DNA of 64,000 nt from Pseudaeromonas sp963677375 (GCA_963677375.2 CAXXIF010000012.1:1-64000), one strand, 5' to 3'; positions 45,737 through 57,536 are shown, counted from the stretch's first letter. The notes: generated from the letters alone by a model not told the origin. A program made the numbers and translations.

Positions 45737-46423
45737 ATGAAAAATCGACTGCTACTGATTACCGTAGCCAGCCTGGCTTTATTGCAAGGGTGTGCCGGAG
45801 TGTTTGTCGCTGGTGCAGCGACTACCGCCTCGATAGCCAACGACCGCCGTACTGTTGGCTCGGTGATCGATGATCAAAATATCGAGCTCAAGGCGTTGAA
45901 TACGATTGCCACCCGGAAAGATATGGACAAAGCCAGCCGCATCAGTGCCACTAGCGTCAACGGCAAGGTTTTGCTGGTTGGCCAGACACCCTACAGCCAA
46001 TACAGTCGTGATGCCGAACAGCTAGTCGCTAAAATTGACGGCGTCCGCCAAGTGTATAACGAATTACGTATCAGCAAGCCCGTCAGTTTCAGCACACAGA
46101 GCCAGGACTCCTGGATCACCTCAAAAATAAAGTCGGAAATGCTGACCACTAAAGGTGTCGATAGTACCAGGTTCAAGGTGGTAACCGAGAATAGTGAAGT
46201 ATTCCTGATGGGATTGGTAACACGCGAAGAGGCGGATAAGGCGGTCAATATAGCGCGTCATGTCTCTGGCGTCCGGAAAGTCATCAAGGTATTCGAGTAC
46301 ATACAGAGTAAGAGTACAGGCTCATCCGCACAGCAAAACACTAGTACAGCACCAGCCGCTAACACAGACTCGGGTAGCGATGTGCAGTTGGGTAGCGCTC
46401 CGGAAGAGGTGATCAAGTACTGA
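45737..46423 (+). CDS. dolP: Outer-membrane lipoprotein DolP (YraP), two BON domains
   Basis: A division- and stress-related outer-membrane lipoprotein. The 228-residue product has a signal peptide with lipobox LQGC (Cys19). Two BON domains follow, about residues 45-115 (ISATSVNGKVLLVGQTPYSQ) and 120-190 (SWITSKIKSEMLTTKGV and VFLMGLVTREEADKAV). The tail from about 195 is rich in Ser, Thr and Ala and is longer than in E. coli DolP (191 residues). I start at ATG 45737 after GGAGAAAC. Confidence 0.94.
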   Translation: MKNRLLLITVASLALLQGCAGVFVAGAATTASIANDRRTVGSVIDDQNIELKALNTIATRKDMDKASRISATSVNGKVLLVGQTPYSQYSRDAEQLVAKIDGVRQVYNELRISKPVSFSTQSQDSWITSKIKSEMLTTKGVDSTRFKVVTENSEVFLMGLVTREEADKAVNIARHVSGVRKVIKVFEYIQSKSTGSSAQQNTSTAPAANTDSGSDVQLGSAPEEVIKY

Positions 46424-46455
46424 CCACCGGGTATAAAAAGCGGCAAGTAAAAACG

Positions 46456-46474
46456 AGCCCTCATTACGAGGGCT
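46456..46474. terminator. Bidirectional terminator between dolP and sspB
   Basis: AGCCCTC / GAGGGCT with a 5-base loop. T-rich tracts follow on both strands (TTCATTTTATT on plus, CGTTTTTAC on minus), suiting the convergent genes on both sides. Confidence 0.75.
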
Positions 46475-46519
46475 TCATTTTATTCAAATCAGCGAGCTGT
46501 ATTGGCTTAACATTCTGGC

Positions 46520-46960
46520 CTACTTGACGACACGCAGACTCGGACGCCCAGATGGCTTCGGTGGTTCAGGTTCATCCTCTGGACCAGCAAGACTGACTGA
46601 AGCTTCAGTCGCATCATCGGCCAACCAAGCCTCATAAGCAGGCTCTGGCGGGAAAAATGTACCTAGCCCGTTCTCACGAGCATGGATCGCAATGATAGCA
46701 GCCATCGGAATGTAGACCTGGAATGGAGTGCCACCAAAGCGAGCATTAAAGCTCAGGGATTCCTTCCCCATTGCAAATGACATCACGGCCTGAGGTGCAA
46801 TATTCAGCACAATCTGTCCATCCTGCACAAACTGTCTTGGCACTTGTACATGTGGCACCTCACTATTCACTAACAGGTGAGGTGTCATGTCGTTGTCGAG
46901 TAACCAATCGTAAAACGCTCGTAACAGGTAGGGACGACTTGGTGTCATCTGATGTTCCAT
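46520..46960 (-). CDS. sspB: ClpXP adaptor SspB
   Basis: Delivers ssrA-tagged proteins to ClpXP. The 146-residue product has the ssrA-binding domain (RPYLLRAFYDWLLDNDMTPHL, then NARFGGTPFQVYIPMAAIIA). A flexible acidic/proline linker and the ClpX-binding tail RPSLRVVK end the protein. It follows sspA by 3 bases in the same transcript. The start could be either the first Met or the Met four residues later. Confidence 0.95.
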   Translation of the reverse strand: MEHQMTPSRPYLLRAFYDWLLDNDMTPHLLVNSEVPHVQVPRQFVQDGQIVLNIAPQAVMSFAMGKESLSFNARFGGTPFQVYIPMAAIIAIHARENGLGTFFPPEPAYEAWLADDATEASVSLAGPEDEPEPPKPSGRPSLRVVK

Positions 46961-46963
46961 GAC

Positions 46964-47596
46964 TCAAAATCCATTCCGCAGTTCACGTTCGACTTCAGTG
47001 AGGGATGCCTGAAATGAATCACGCTCGAACAAACGTGTCATGTAATTTTTCAGCTCTTTAGCACCTTTACCCGTCAATTCAATGCCTAACTGCGGTAAAC
47101 GCCACAGCAATGGAGCCATGAAACAATCTACCTGGCTGAACTCTTCGCTCATGAAATAAGGGTATTCAGAAAAAATCGGCGCAATAGCAAGCAGGCTCTC
47201 ACGCAACTCTTTGCGCGCAGATTCAGCTTCAGCCCCATTGGCCAAGATCTTCTCAATCAACGAATACCAGTCTAATTCGATGCGATGCATCATCAGCCGG
47301 CTATTGCCACGGGCAACCGGATAAACCGGCATCAGAGGGGGATGCGGAAAGCGCTCATCCAAATACTCCATGATGATGCGCGAGGTATAGAGTACCAAAT
47401 CACGATCAACCAGAGTCGGCACCGAGGCATAGGGGTTTAACTCCAGTAGTTCTTCTGGCAAGTTAGCCATATCAACTTGACAGATATCGACACTGACACC
47501 CTTCTCGGCCAGAACGATACGAACTTGGTGGCTATACATATCGTTAGCCCCAGAGAATAGAGTCATGATAGAGCGTTTATTGGCAGCAAAAGCCAT
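46964..47596 (-). CDS. sspA: Stringent starvation protein A (RNA polymerase-associated)
   Basis: A glutathione-transferase-fold protein that binds RNA polymerase and controls stationary-phase genes. With the ATG at 47596, preceded by GGAGGGG, the product is 210 residues. It has SIMTLFSGANDMYSHQVRIVLAEKGV at the amino end and NPYASVPTLVDRDLVLYTSRIIMEYLDERFPHPPLMP-type sequence, both conserved. A second in-frame ATG 12 bases upstream overlaps the ribosome site and is less likely. Confidence 0.96.
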   Translation of the reverse strand: MAFAANKRSIMTLFSGANDMYSHQVRIVLAEKGVSVDICQVDMANLPEELLELNPYASVPTLVDRDLVLYTSRIIMEYLDERFPHPPLMPVYPVARGNSRLMMHRIELDWYSLIEKILANGAEAESARKELRESLLAIAPIFSEYPYFMSEEFSQVDCFMAPLLWRLPQLGIELTGKGAKELKNYMTRLFERDSFQASLTEVERELRNGF

Positions 47597-47916
47597 CGAC
47601 CCCTCCATTTACAAGCAGAGAAAAGCAATGAAGGAGATGCCTCATTGCCAGCAATTGGTTGATTGATTCAATCAGTTAATCCAGAAACCTAGTCGCATCA
47701 GCAGCCGAGCTTATCTTCAAAGCAACACTGATACCCAGAGCAGTTGTTAATCGACACACCAGACGGCCAACAAACAAACCCAATAGGCAGATATGGTCCG
47801 TAAGTCTACCAGATCTCGGCCCACTTGAGCAGATTCTTCAAGATTTAATTCACAACGAATCCAGTGAAAACGCCCAGCGCTAGACACTCAATCAACTTTG
47901 TGCCCTGAAAAATAAA
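47597..47916 (-). other. sspA upstream region
   Basis: A 320-base AT-rich gap between rpsI and sspA. No frame or RNA signature stands out. It should contain the sspAB promoter, which I cannot place. Confidence 0.45.
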
Positions 47917-47944
47917 AAAACCCCAGCGAAATGCCGGGGTTTTT
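47917..47944 (-). terminator. Terminator of rplM-rpsI
   Basis: AAAACCCC and GGGGTTTT close a short GC hairpin around GCGAAATGC. On the minus strand it is followed by TTTTTTTATTTTT, 17 bases after the rpsI stop. Confidence 0.9.
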
Positions 47945-47960
47945 GAATACCCGAAACGAA

Positions 47961-48353
47961 TTAACGCTTGGAGTATTGCGGACGCTTACGAGCCTTGTGC
48001 AGACCGACTTTCTTACGTTCAACCTTACGGGCATCACGAGTAACAAAGCCAGCTTTACGCAGGATCGGGCGCAAGCTTTCATCATATTCCATCAGAGCGC
48101 GGGTGATACCATGACGGATAGCACCTGCTTGACCAGAGATGCCACCACCAGCAACGGTGATGAACAGGTCCAGCTTTTCAGTCATCTCAACCAGTTCCAA
48201 CGGCTGACGAACTACCATGCGGGCAGTAGGACGACCGAAGTACTCTTCCAGAGAGCGCTTGTTGATAACAATGTTACCCTTGCCTGGCTTTACGAACACG
48301 CGAGCGGTTGAGCTTTTGCGACGGCCAGTACCGTAGTATTGATTTTCTGCCAT
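47961..48353 (-). CDS. rpsI: Ribosomal protein S9
   Basis: A 30S head protein whose carboxyl tail reaches the P-site tRNA. The 130-residue product has YYGTGRRKSSTARVFVKPG, GGGISGQAGAIRHGITRAL and the basic tail ending KARKRPQYSKR with the invariant terminal SKR. It is 15 bases downstream of rplM. Confidence 0.98.
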   Translation of the reverse strand: MAENQYYGTGRRKSSTARVFVKPGKGNIVINKRSLEEYFGRPTARMVVRQPLELVEMTEKLDLFITVAGGGISGQAGAIRHGITRALMEYDESLRPILRKAGFVTRDARKVERKKVGLHKARKRPQYSKR

Positions 48354-48368
48354 TTGCCAGATCCCGAA

Positions 48369-48797
48369 TTAGATGTCCAAAACTTGAGGTTGTTGAGCAG
48401 CGTGGTTGTGCTCGCCACCAGCGTAAACTTTCAGCTTACGGAACATGGCGCGACCCAGCGGGCCCTTCGGCAGCATGCCTTTAACAGCGGCTTCGATAAC
48501 CATCTCAGGCTTGCGGTCGATCAACTTCTCGAAGCTGATGGACTTGATACCACCCGGAAAACCGGAGTGAGAGTAGTACATCTTGTCGGAAGCTTTCTTG
48601 CCGGTAACTGCAACCTTCTCGGCATTGATAACAACGATATAATCGCCAGTATCAACGTGAGGAGTGTATTCCGGCTTGTGCTTACCGCGCAGACGGCTGG
48701 CGATCTCAGTGGCGATGCGCCCCAGGGTCTTACCCTCGGCATCAACAACATACCAGTCACGCTTTACGGTTTCTGGCTTGGCAACGAAAGTTTTCAT
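48369..48797 (-). CDS. rplM: Ribosomal protein L13
   Basis: An early-assembling 50S protein. The 142-residue product begins MKTFVAKPETVKRDWYVVDA and has DYIVVINAEKVAVTGKK, YSHSGFPGG and MLPKGPLGRAMFRKLKVY, all family signatures. It is the first gene of the rplM-rpsI pair; in E. coli the mRNA leader is a target of feedback control, and a leader of about 150 bases exists here. Confidence 0.98.
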   Translation of the reverse strand: MKTFVAKPETVKRDWYVVDAEGKTLGRIATEIASRLRGKHKPEYTPHVDTGDYIVVINAEKVAVTGKKASDKMYYSHSGFPGGIKSISFEKLIDRKPEMVIEAAVKGMLPKGPLGRAMFRKLKVYAGGEHNHAAQQPQVLDI

Positions 48798-49276
48798 TAC
48801 AGTTAACCCAAATTACTGTTTGAAAGATGAACATTATGTCCGGCACATGCCGCACATAACAAATTAAAGACCACCCATACCCCTTCGAGTACAAGTCAGA
48901 TCGCGATTGCTAGTACCGCCAGATCGGCGGCCTGTAACGTGGGCCGGGCGATTATAAGTGAAGTCGCCCAAGAAATCACCTGCATATTTCATTGCCCGTG
49001 AGATATGCAACTCGCCCGACCCGCCTCTGGGTATGGATGCCCCCATACCTAAAGGCGCAATATTTTGACGAATAAAAGCACACTCTGGCAAGGCATTCAT
49101 GCAATCCAGACAATATTATTGTCACTTAACTTCTATTTCGGTGTATCGCTCGGTATCAAAGCGACGATACTTGTGATCCATCTGCAGCCGATGCCTCTGC
49201 GGAGTACCCACCATAAAGGGTTAACGGTATAGTGATCTCGCTGAAGTTTCCCATAGTTGTATATCAAGGTGCTGTT
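48798..49276. promoter_or_regulatory. Divergent regulatory region of rplM and zapG
   Basis: No gene is supportable here. A perfect -10 TATAAT on the minus strand at 48956-48951, followed by GC-rich CGCCCGG, is a likely rplM-rpsI promoter and leaves a leader of about 150 bases. The -35 is weak. A TATAGT at 49227-49232 could serve zapG. The zapE gene that sits near here in E. coli is absent. Confidence 0.5.
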
Positions 49277-49669
49277 ATGACTGAATTTACTACCATCCTG
49301 TTTGTCCTCATCGGTGTCATCATCGGTTTTGTTGCAGGAAGAGCAACCTCTCGAGCCGGTGACGCGACGAAACTGCACAATGAGCTCACCAGAGCCCGCA
49401 AGGAATTATCACAGTACAAGCGAGAAATGGGGGATCACTTCACCAGTACCGCAGTGATGTTCGAACAACTCGATGAACACTACCAACGACTCAGCCAACA
49501 TTTCGCGGAACAAAGTCAAAAATTACTTCCCCAAGCGAGTCCACTGTTCCGGAATGAAACGAAAGACGACGGCCTGGCGGCTGCCTCTGAGGCCGTGCCA
49601 GAGACCCAACCGCTGGACTACTCTGGAGAGCGTTCGGGACTGCTAACAGAAAGAAGCAAATTGGGCTAG
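49277..49669 (+). CDS. zapG: Envelope division protein ZapG (YhcB)
   Basis: A small inner-membrane protein (DUF1043) linked to Z-ring function and envelope growth. The 130-residue product has an amino membrane segment (residues 4-22, FTTILFVLIGVIIGFVAGR), then a coiled coil with LTRARKELSQYKREMGDHF and FEQLDEHYQRLSQHFAEQSQ. A disordered tail ends it. I start at ATG 49277, which places the membrane segment at the very amino end; an earlier ATG is unlikely. It is followed by degQ, as in E. coli. Confidence 0.94.
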   Translation: MTEFTTILFVLIGVIIGFVAGRATSRAGDATKLHNELTRARKELSQYKREMGDHFTSTAVMFEQLDEHYQRLSQHFAEQSQKLLPQASPLFRNETKDDGLAAASEAVPETQPLDYSGERSGLLTERSKLG

Positions 49670-49743
49670 GAACTATTTATTACAACCGATAGTCATAGTG
49701 TTGTGACATTTTCATCACTTGTATTTATTAGGAGTTGTAATCA

Positions 49744-51111
49744 ATGACACGATCCACACACATAATGTTGTCTGCCATTGCAATCAGCGTAAGTCTCGCT
49801 TTCGGCTCTACTGCGGTTCAAGCCGCTCTTCCACTTGCGGTAAATGGACAGGAGATGCCCAGCCTGGCGCCTATCCTGGAAGAGGTCACTCCTGCCGTGG
49901 TAAACATTTTGGTATCCGGCAAAAAAGTCACCAAGCAGGCGATTCCAGAACAATTCCGCTTTTTTTTCGGTCCTGATTTACCCCCCGACCAAGTACAAGA
50001 ACAGCCGTTTCAAGCTTTAGGTTCCGGGGTCATCATTGATGCCAATAAAGGCTATATCATCACGAACTTTCATGTCATTCAGGACGCTGATGAAATAAAG
50101 GTCACCCTGAAAGATGGCCGTGAAATAACTGCAAAGAAAATTGGCGAAGACCAACAATCAGATATTGCGCTTCTACAAATCAAAGCAGAAGGATTGAGCC
50201 AGCTTAAACTGGCCAACTCGGATCAATTACGGGTCGGTGACTTTGCCATCGCCATCGGGAACCCCTTTGGCTTGGGCCAGACGGTTACATCAGGCATTGT
50301 CAGTGCACTTGGTCGTAGTGGATTGAATATCGAAAATATTGAGAATTTCATTCAAACCGATGCTGCAATTAACTCCGGAAACTCAGGTGGTGCACTAATT
50401 AACTTACGCGGTGAGCTGATTGGTATTAACACCGCAATCTTGGGACCAAATGGCGGTAATATTGGGATTGGTTTTGCGATCCCGTCCAACATGGTGAAAG
50501 ACCTGACCGATCAAATCATCAAATATGGGGAAGTCCGTCGAGGTGTATTGGGCGTCATGGGTGGCGAACTCACGACAGACCTCGCCAAAGCATTTGGCTA
50601 TGATAAACAAAATGGTGCATTCGTGAGTCAAGTGCTGCCGGGATCAGCTGCAGATGTGGCTGGTATAAAGGCAGGCGATATTATCGTCAGCATCAATGAT
50701 AACTTGGTCAACTCCTTCGGTGAATTACGCGCCAAAGTCGCAACCATGGGTGCAGGAAAAACCATCAATCTGGGTATCATCCGCGATGGGAAGCAGCAAA
50801 ACGTCAAGGTGACCTTAAAACAGTCCGACGCAAGCAATACCCCGATGAAACCACTTCATCCTGCGTTAGAAGGAGCAAAGCTTGAAAATACCAAACAAGG
50901 TCAGCAACCGCAGGGCGTTGAAGTCACCGATGTGACACAACGCTCACCAGCGGCCAGTATAGGCTTGCGGAAAGGTGATGTCATCGTGGGGATCAATCGT
51001 TTGAAAATTAATAACTTATCGGACTTTACTAAAGCAATGAAAGCACATGGCGAGGTCATGGCGCTCAACATTATCCGTGGTAACTCATCACTGTATTTGG
51101 TCCTCCGTTAA
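49744..51111 (+). CDS. degQ: Periplasmic serine protease DegQ (HtrA family)
   Basis: A trypsin-like periplasmic protease/chaperone with two PDZ domains. The 455-residue precursor has a Sec signal peptide cleaved near AVQA-ALP (residue 27). The catalytic triad is His110 (in TNFHVIQ), Asp140 (in SDIALL) and Ser214 (in NSGNSGGAL). PDZ1 spans about 260-350 (GVLGVMGGEL) and PDZ2 about 370-455. Sequence and the zapG-degQ-degS order favour DegQ over DegP; the single gene may fill both roles. AGGAG precedes the ATG. Confidence 0.95.
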   Translation: MTRSTHIMLSAIAISVSLAFGSTAVQAALPLAVNGQEMPSLAPILEEVTPAVVNILVSGKKVTKQAIPEQFRFFFGPDLPPDQVQEQPFQALGSGVIIDANKGYIITNFHVIQDADEIKVTLKDGREITAKKIGEDQQSDIALLQIKAEGLSQLKLANSDQLRVGDFAIAIGNPFGLGQTVTSGIVSALGRSGLNIENIENFIQTDAAINSGNSGGALINLRGELIGINTAILGPNGGNIGIGFAIPSNMVKDLTDQIIKYGEVRRGVLGVMGGELTTDLAKAFGYDKQNGAFVSQVLPGSAADVAGIKAGDIIVSINDNLVNSFGELRAKVATMGAGKTINLGIIRDGKQQNVKVTLKQSDASNTPMKPLHPALEGAKLENTKQGQQPQGVEVTDVTQRSPAASIGLRKGDVIVGINRLKINNLSDFTKAMKAHGEVMALNIIRGNSSLYLVLR

Positions 51112-51119
51112 ATTTGGAT

Positions 51120-51146
51120 GGCCCGGTATCATTCTAGTATCGGGCC
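51120..51146 (+). terminator. Probable terminator of degQ
   Basis: GGCCCG and CGGGCC enclose a loop with additional weak pairs, followed by TTCTCCTT. It lies 9 bases after the degQ stop. The T-run is imperfect. Confidence 0.6.
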
Positions 51147-51210
51147 TTCTCCTTATGATCACTGTTCTATGCTATCCTGCCTTTAATCACTCAATTATTT
51201 TATTCGTTCT

Positions 51211-52314
51211 ATGAAAATTCCGTCCTGGATCAGTTACTTAGTAAAATCTGTCCTATTAGGTGCGGGGGTTGCCCTTACCCTGCTGATTGCATTTCCCCAA
51301 TTGACGCTAAGTCGCTCAACCATCCTTGGCACTGAACGAAATCCAGCACCACTGAGTTACGCAAGTGCAGCTCGGAGTGCGGGGCCCGCGGTCGTCAATA
51401 TATATACTCGAAGTTACCAAGAATCTAATGTTAAAAATGACCCGCAATTGAAACCTGAGAGTTTAGGCTCCGGAGTTATCATGACAAGTAAAGGGCATAT
51501 ATTAACCAATTACCATGTAGTCGCATCAGCTGACCAAATAATTATTGCCTTGCAAGATGGTCGAGTATTTACAGCAGATCTTGTTGGTTCAGATATTCCA
51601 ACCGACTTAGCTGTTCTTAAAATTAGTGCTGAAAATCTACCCACTATTCCACAGAATGAAAGCATAGTCCCGCAAGTCGGTGATGTGGTTTTAGCCATAG
51701 GCAATCCATATAACGTTGGCCAAACTATTACCCAAGGCATAATAAGTGCGACAGGCCGGATAGGATTAAGCACCATGGGGCCGGATAGCAATGGTCGGCA
51801 GGATCTATTACAAACTGATGCAGCGATTAACTCCGGAAACTCAGGTGGTGCTTTGGTTAATACGAATGGAGAATTAGTTGGAATAAACTCTGCCTCGTAT
51901 CAGTTAGGAAATTCAGATAATTCTGGAATTGGGTTTGCAATCCCTTATCGATTAGCGCATCGAATTATGCAAGATCTAGTTACTCATGGGCGTGTTATTC
52001 GAGGGTATCTTGGGATATCAACAGTGGAGGTTGATACAGTAACAGCGAAGTTATTAAATTTGGGTGAACTAAGAGGTTTGGTAATCGAAAATCTGGATGC
52101 TGATGGACCAGGTGCAAAAGCAGGGTTGCAACGCGGCGATGTATTAATGCAGCTCAATAATAAGCCGGTCGCAGGTGTTAGATCAGCAATGGATATGATT
52201 GCAGAAGAAAAACCAGGCACAAAAATTAGCGTGATAGTTCTAAGAAAAGGGAAGTCAATTCAGATGAATGTGATTGTTGAAGAAGACCTCCGGTTTAAAA
52301 ATTTCGCCCAGTAA
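51211..52314 (+). CDS. degS: Envelope-stress sensor protease DegS
   Basis: An inner-membrane-anchored HtrA protease that senses unfolded outer-membrane proteins and starts RseA cleavage, freeing sigma-E. The 367-residue product has one amino membrane anchor (residues 9-30, VKSVLLGAGVALTLLIAFPQL). The triad is His102 (TNYHVV), Asp132 (TDLAVL) and Ser211 (NSGNSGG). A single PDZ domain follows from about 265. All key residues are intact. The gene is visibly richer in A/T-ending codons than its neighbours. Confidence 0.95.
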   Translation: MKIPSWISYLVKSVLLGAGVALTLLIAFPQLTLSRSTILGTERNPAPLSYASAARSAGPAVVNIYTRSYQESNVKNDPQLKPESLGSGVIMTSKGHILTNYHVVASADQIIIALQDGRVFTADLVGSDIPTDLAVLKISAENLPTIPQNESIVPQVGDVVLAIGNPYNVGQTITQGIISATGRIGLSTMGPDSNGRQDLLQTDAAINSGNSGGALVNTNGELVGINSASYQLGNSDNSGIGFAIPYRLAHRIMQDLVTHGRVIRGYLGISTVEVDTVTAKLLNLGELRGLVIENLDADGPGAKAGLQRGDVLMQLNNKPVAGVRSAMDMIAEEKPGTKISVIVLRKGKSIQMNVIVEEDLRFKNFAQ

Positions 52315-52332
52315 TGAATCCCCATCGGTGAG

Positions 52333-52470
52333 CTAAACACTTCCCAGCAGTTCCCTATAGCGGGATTCAAACTCTACTGGGCTCAGCAGCTCATTGGAAC
52401 CATGTTTGCTATTGTAAAACAGCTCAATACAGTCGGAGACATGGCTCCTGGCTTGTTGATCAGCGCGCAA
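52333..52470 (-). pseudogene. IS3-family transposase (OrfB) carboxyl-terminal remnant
   Basis: About 40 carboxyl-terminal residues resembling IS3 OrfB: ARSHVSDCIELFYNSKHGSN followed by LLSPVEFESRY, which corresponds to the family's final FDYIExFYNxxRxH...SPxxFE region. The rest of the transposase and the left part of the element are missing, so it is a dead fragment. Confidence 0.7.
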
Positions 52471-52560
52471 AAAACGCCAGATTTCCGGGGTTTTCAGCGT
52501 CCAATTTTGGCCACCCCGGAATGTGTGCAACTATCCGGTTTTTGGACCGGGGTATCTGGG

Positions 52561-53280
52561 GTGTTAATCAGGGAGACCGTGCTCAAAATACGGCGGATGC
52601 ATCAGGTGGACGGGTTGTCCATTAATGCCATCGCCAACGTTGCTGTGCCAGACAGCTCTTCGAAGACTTGCAGCGCCAGGGTTATCAAGGGCCTACGACA
52701 GCGAGCAACCCTTCGTCCGTGACCATAAAAAGGAGCCAGCCAAAACGGGGCCTTTGTGTCCCTGCTGTTCGCGGCTGGCGAGGCCTATCAGTTTGACTGG
52801 AGCGAGGAAGAGGTTGAGATAGGGGGGCAACGGGTGAATGTAATGACCCACTGTCGCCTCACCCACAGCCGTCAGCCCTTGTCATGGCGTTTCCTAGCGA
52901 GACCCATGAGATGGTGTTCGCCGCCCACGATCCCACATTTCACTACTGGGGCGGCGTACCGCACCAGGGCATCTAAGACAACCTCAAAACCTGCGTCGAC
53001 CAAGTGCTGGTAGGCAAGGAGCGGCGCTTCAACCCCCGCTTCCTAGCCCTGATGAGCCACTATGTGATCGCGACCGTAGCCTGCACGCCTGCTACGGGGT
53101 GGGAGAAGGGCTAAGATGTGCGCCGGCGCGGCTTCACGCCCAGACGCAAGGTCGACAGCCTAGCCAAACTTAACCGGCGACTCATCCAGGAGTTGGATCA
53201 GACGGCGCAGACGCGACCACACCCGGTTGACGCGGCCACCAGAAGCCAATTGCCAGCACTACGACCACCTGTTATCGGGA
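52561..53280 (+). pseudogene. istA: IS21-family transposase IstA, decayed
   Basis: Pieces of IstA can be read in several frames. The amino end is VLIRETVLKIRRMH with LSINAIA (52561 on). After an internal deletion and frameshift come EQPFVRDHKKEPAKTG and then FAAGEAYQFDWSEEEVEIGG (52756 on). Another shift gives RLTHSRQPLSW, and the DNA for NLKTCVDKVLVGKERRFNPR-like sequence follows in yet another frame. At least four frame breaks are present. The helix-turn-helix region is also cut short. The element cannot transpose by itself. Confidence 0.75.
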
Positions 53281-53287
53281 GGTCCGC

Positions 53288-53775
53288 ATGTCAGCCGATG
53301 AGATCTACCGACGCCTGCAAGGGCTGAAACTGTTTGGCATGGCGGCCCAGTGCGATGAGCTGTTGGGACATCGAGAGCGTCCCTTGCCCCCGCCGGAGCA
53401 GTTGCTCAAACGGATGATCGAGGCCGAAGAGTCCGAGCGCCAATGCTGTTCTATCCGTTACCAGATGGACATCGCCAAGTTCCCATTGGCACGTGATCTG
53501 GACAGCTTTGATACCCGTGATTCACCGGTGGATCCAGAGCAACTGCATGCGCTGGATCGAGATGACTTTCTAGTGCACAAACGCAATCTCTGCTGATCGG
53601 TGGAACGGGCACGGGGAAACCCACCTGGCCATCGCCCTGGGGCGCAACGCTGTGCGCCGGGGCAAGCGGGTGCGCTTCTACGGTGTGGTGGATCTGGTTA
53701 ACCAGCTGGAGCAGGAGAAGGCGGCAGGCAAAGCGGGACAACTGGCCAACCGGCTGGTCAAGTTTGAACAGGGAT
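53288..53775 (+). pseudogene. istB: IS21-family helper ATPase IstB, frameshifted and 3' truncated
   Basis: Begins intact with MSADEIYRRLQGLKLFGMAA and continues to about 53593, where a stop interrupts. The P-loop (LIGGTGTGK) lies in another frame, and its HLAIALGRNAVRRGKRVRFY continues in a third. Reading is lost near 53775 after ANRLVKFEQG, where unrelated sequence and the rRNA operon terminator follow. IstB normally has about 250 residues; only about 160 remain. Confidence 0.75.
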
Positions 53776-53839
53776 GTAGTCACTTATCCCGGGCTAACGC
53801 TCGGTTTCATCAACAGTTTGAAACGCGCGCAAAACAAAA

Positions 53840-53861
53840 AGCCCAGACGTCTGTCTGGGCT
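53840..53861 (-). terminator. Terminator of the rRNA operon
   Basis: AGCCCAGAC and GTCTGGGCT form a perfect 9-bp stem with a 4-base loop. On the minus strand TTTTTGTTTT follows. It lies just after the tRNA-Asp gene. Confidence 0.93.
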
Positions 53862-53870
53862 TTGATGTAG

Positions 53871-53947
53871 TGGCGGAGTGGACGGGACTTGAACCCGCGA
53901 CCCCCGACGTGACAGGCCGGTATTCTAACCAACTGAACTACCACTCC
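53871..53947 (-). tRNA. tRNA-Asp (GTC)
   Basis: A 77-nucleotide cloverleaf: acceptor GGAGTGG/CCACTCC, anticodon loop CTGTCAC with GTC, T-loop GGTTCAAGTCC, and encoded CCA. It is the distal gene of the rRNA operon, as in several E. coli operons. Confidence 0.97.
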
Positions 53948-54074
53948 GCATATTGCTTCGCGCTTGTCAGGATAACGGGTCAGGTATCCGCGCTTTTTCT
54001 CGCTGACCTTACGGTCAAACTGGTCGCCTGCGCGTAGTCTCCTACTCGCATGCAGGTCTCTCGACCTAATTGGG

Positions 54075-54192
54075 TGCCTGGCAGTGTCCTACTCTCGCAT
54101 GGCGAATGCCACACTACCATCGGCGCTACAGCGTTTCACTTCTGTGTTCGGCATGGGTACAGGTGGTTCCACTGCGCTATTGCCGCCAGGCA
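54075..54192 (-). rRNA. rrf: 5S ribosomal RNA
   Basis: Starts TGCCTGGCGGCAATAGCGCA on the minus strand, typical of gammaproteobacterial 5S, and ends with the pairing AGTGTGGCATTCGCCATGCG...CTGCCAGGCA. About 118 nucleotides; ends are approximate. Confidence 0.95.
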
Positions 54193-54267
54193 TAAATCTT
54201 CAATCTGGGAAGAAGCTGACTCGTTCTGTCTACCGTCACAAGCATTTAAAACTTCTTGGGTGTTGTA

Positions 54268-57155
<2,888 letters not shown>

Positions 57156-57290
57156 ATACAACCCCAAGAAGTCTTTCGACTTAAGCGGCCGTAATCACAA
57201 GGACTGTGATACAACAATTTTTGTTTTCGCCAAGAAGTTCCAAAACGCTTGTAACTGTATTTAGAACTTTTTGAATCAGCTTTTCCAGAT

Positions 57291-57302
57291 TGTTAAAGAG
57301 CA
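57291..57302 (-). promoter_or_regulatory. Spacer boxA antitermination site
   Basis: GCTCTTTAACA on the minus strand in the 16S-23S spacer, upstream of 23S, matches the rRNA boxA bound by NusB/NusE. Confidence 0.85.
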
Positions 57303-57376
57303 AACTTCGTCAAGAAGTCAAACTGATAGCCTTGTACCAAAGCTATTAGTTTGTCTTCTACATCAAGCAAGAGAAA

Positions 57377-57452
57377 TGGTGGAGCCATGCGGGATCGAAC
57401 CGCAGACCTCCTGCGTGCAAAGCAGGCGCTCTCCCAGCTGAGCTATGGCCCC
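57377..57452 (-). tRNA. tRNA-Ala (TGC)
   Basis: A 76-nucleotide cloverleaf in the 16S-23S spacer with acceptor GGGGCCA/TGGCTCC, anticodon TGC within CTTTGCACG, and encoded CCA. Confidence 0.97.
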
Positions 57453-57459
57453 AATGAAG

Positions 57460-57536
<77 letters not shown>

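Larger units (their letters stand above)
52333..53775. mobile_element. Insertion-sequence graveyard (IS3 and IS21 remnants)
   Basis: An IS3-type fragment on the minus strand abuts a decayed IS21 on the plus strand, together filling the gap between degS and the rRNA operon. No intact terminal repeats or target duplication are recognisable. Confidence 0.7.

Noticed and set aside
48864..49100. 78-codon minus-strand frame upstream of rplM
   Set aside because: It covers the likely rplM promoter and leader, has no ribosome site and no similarity to any family known to me.
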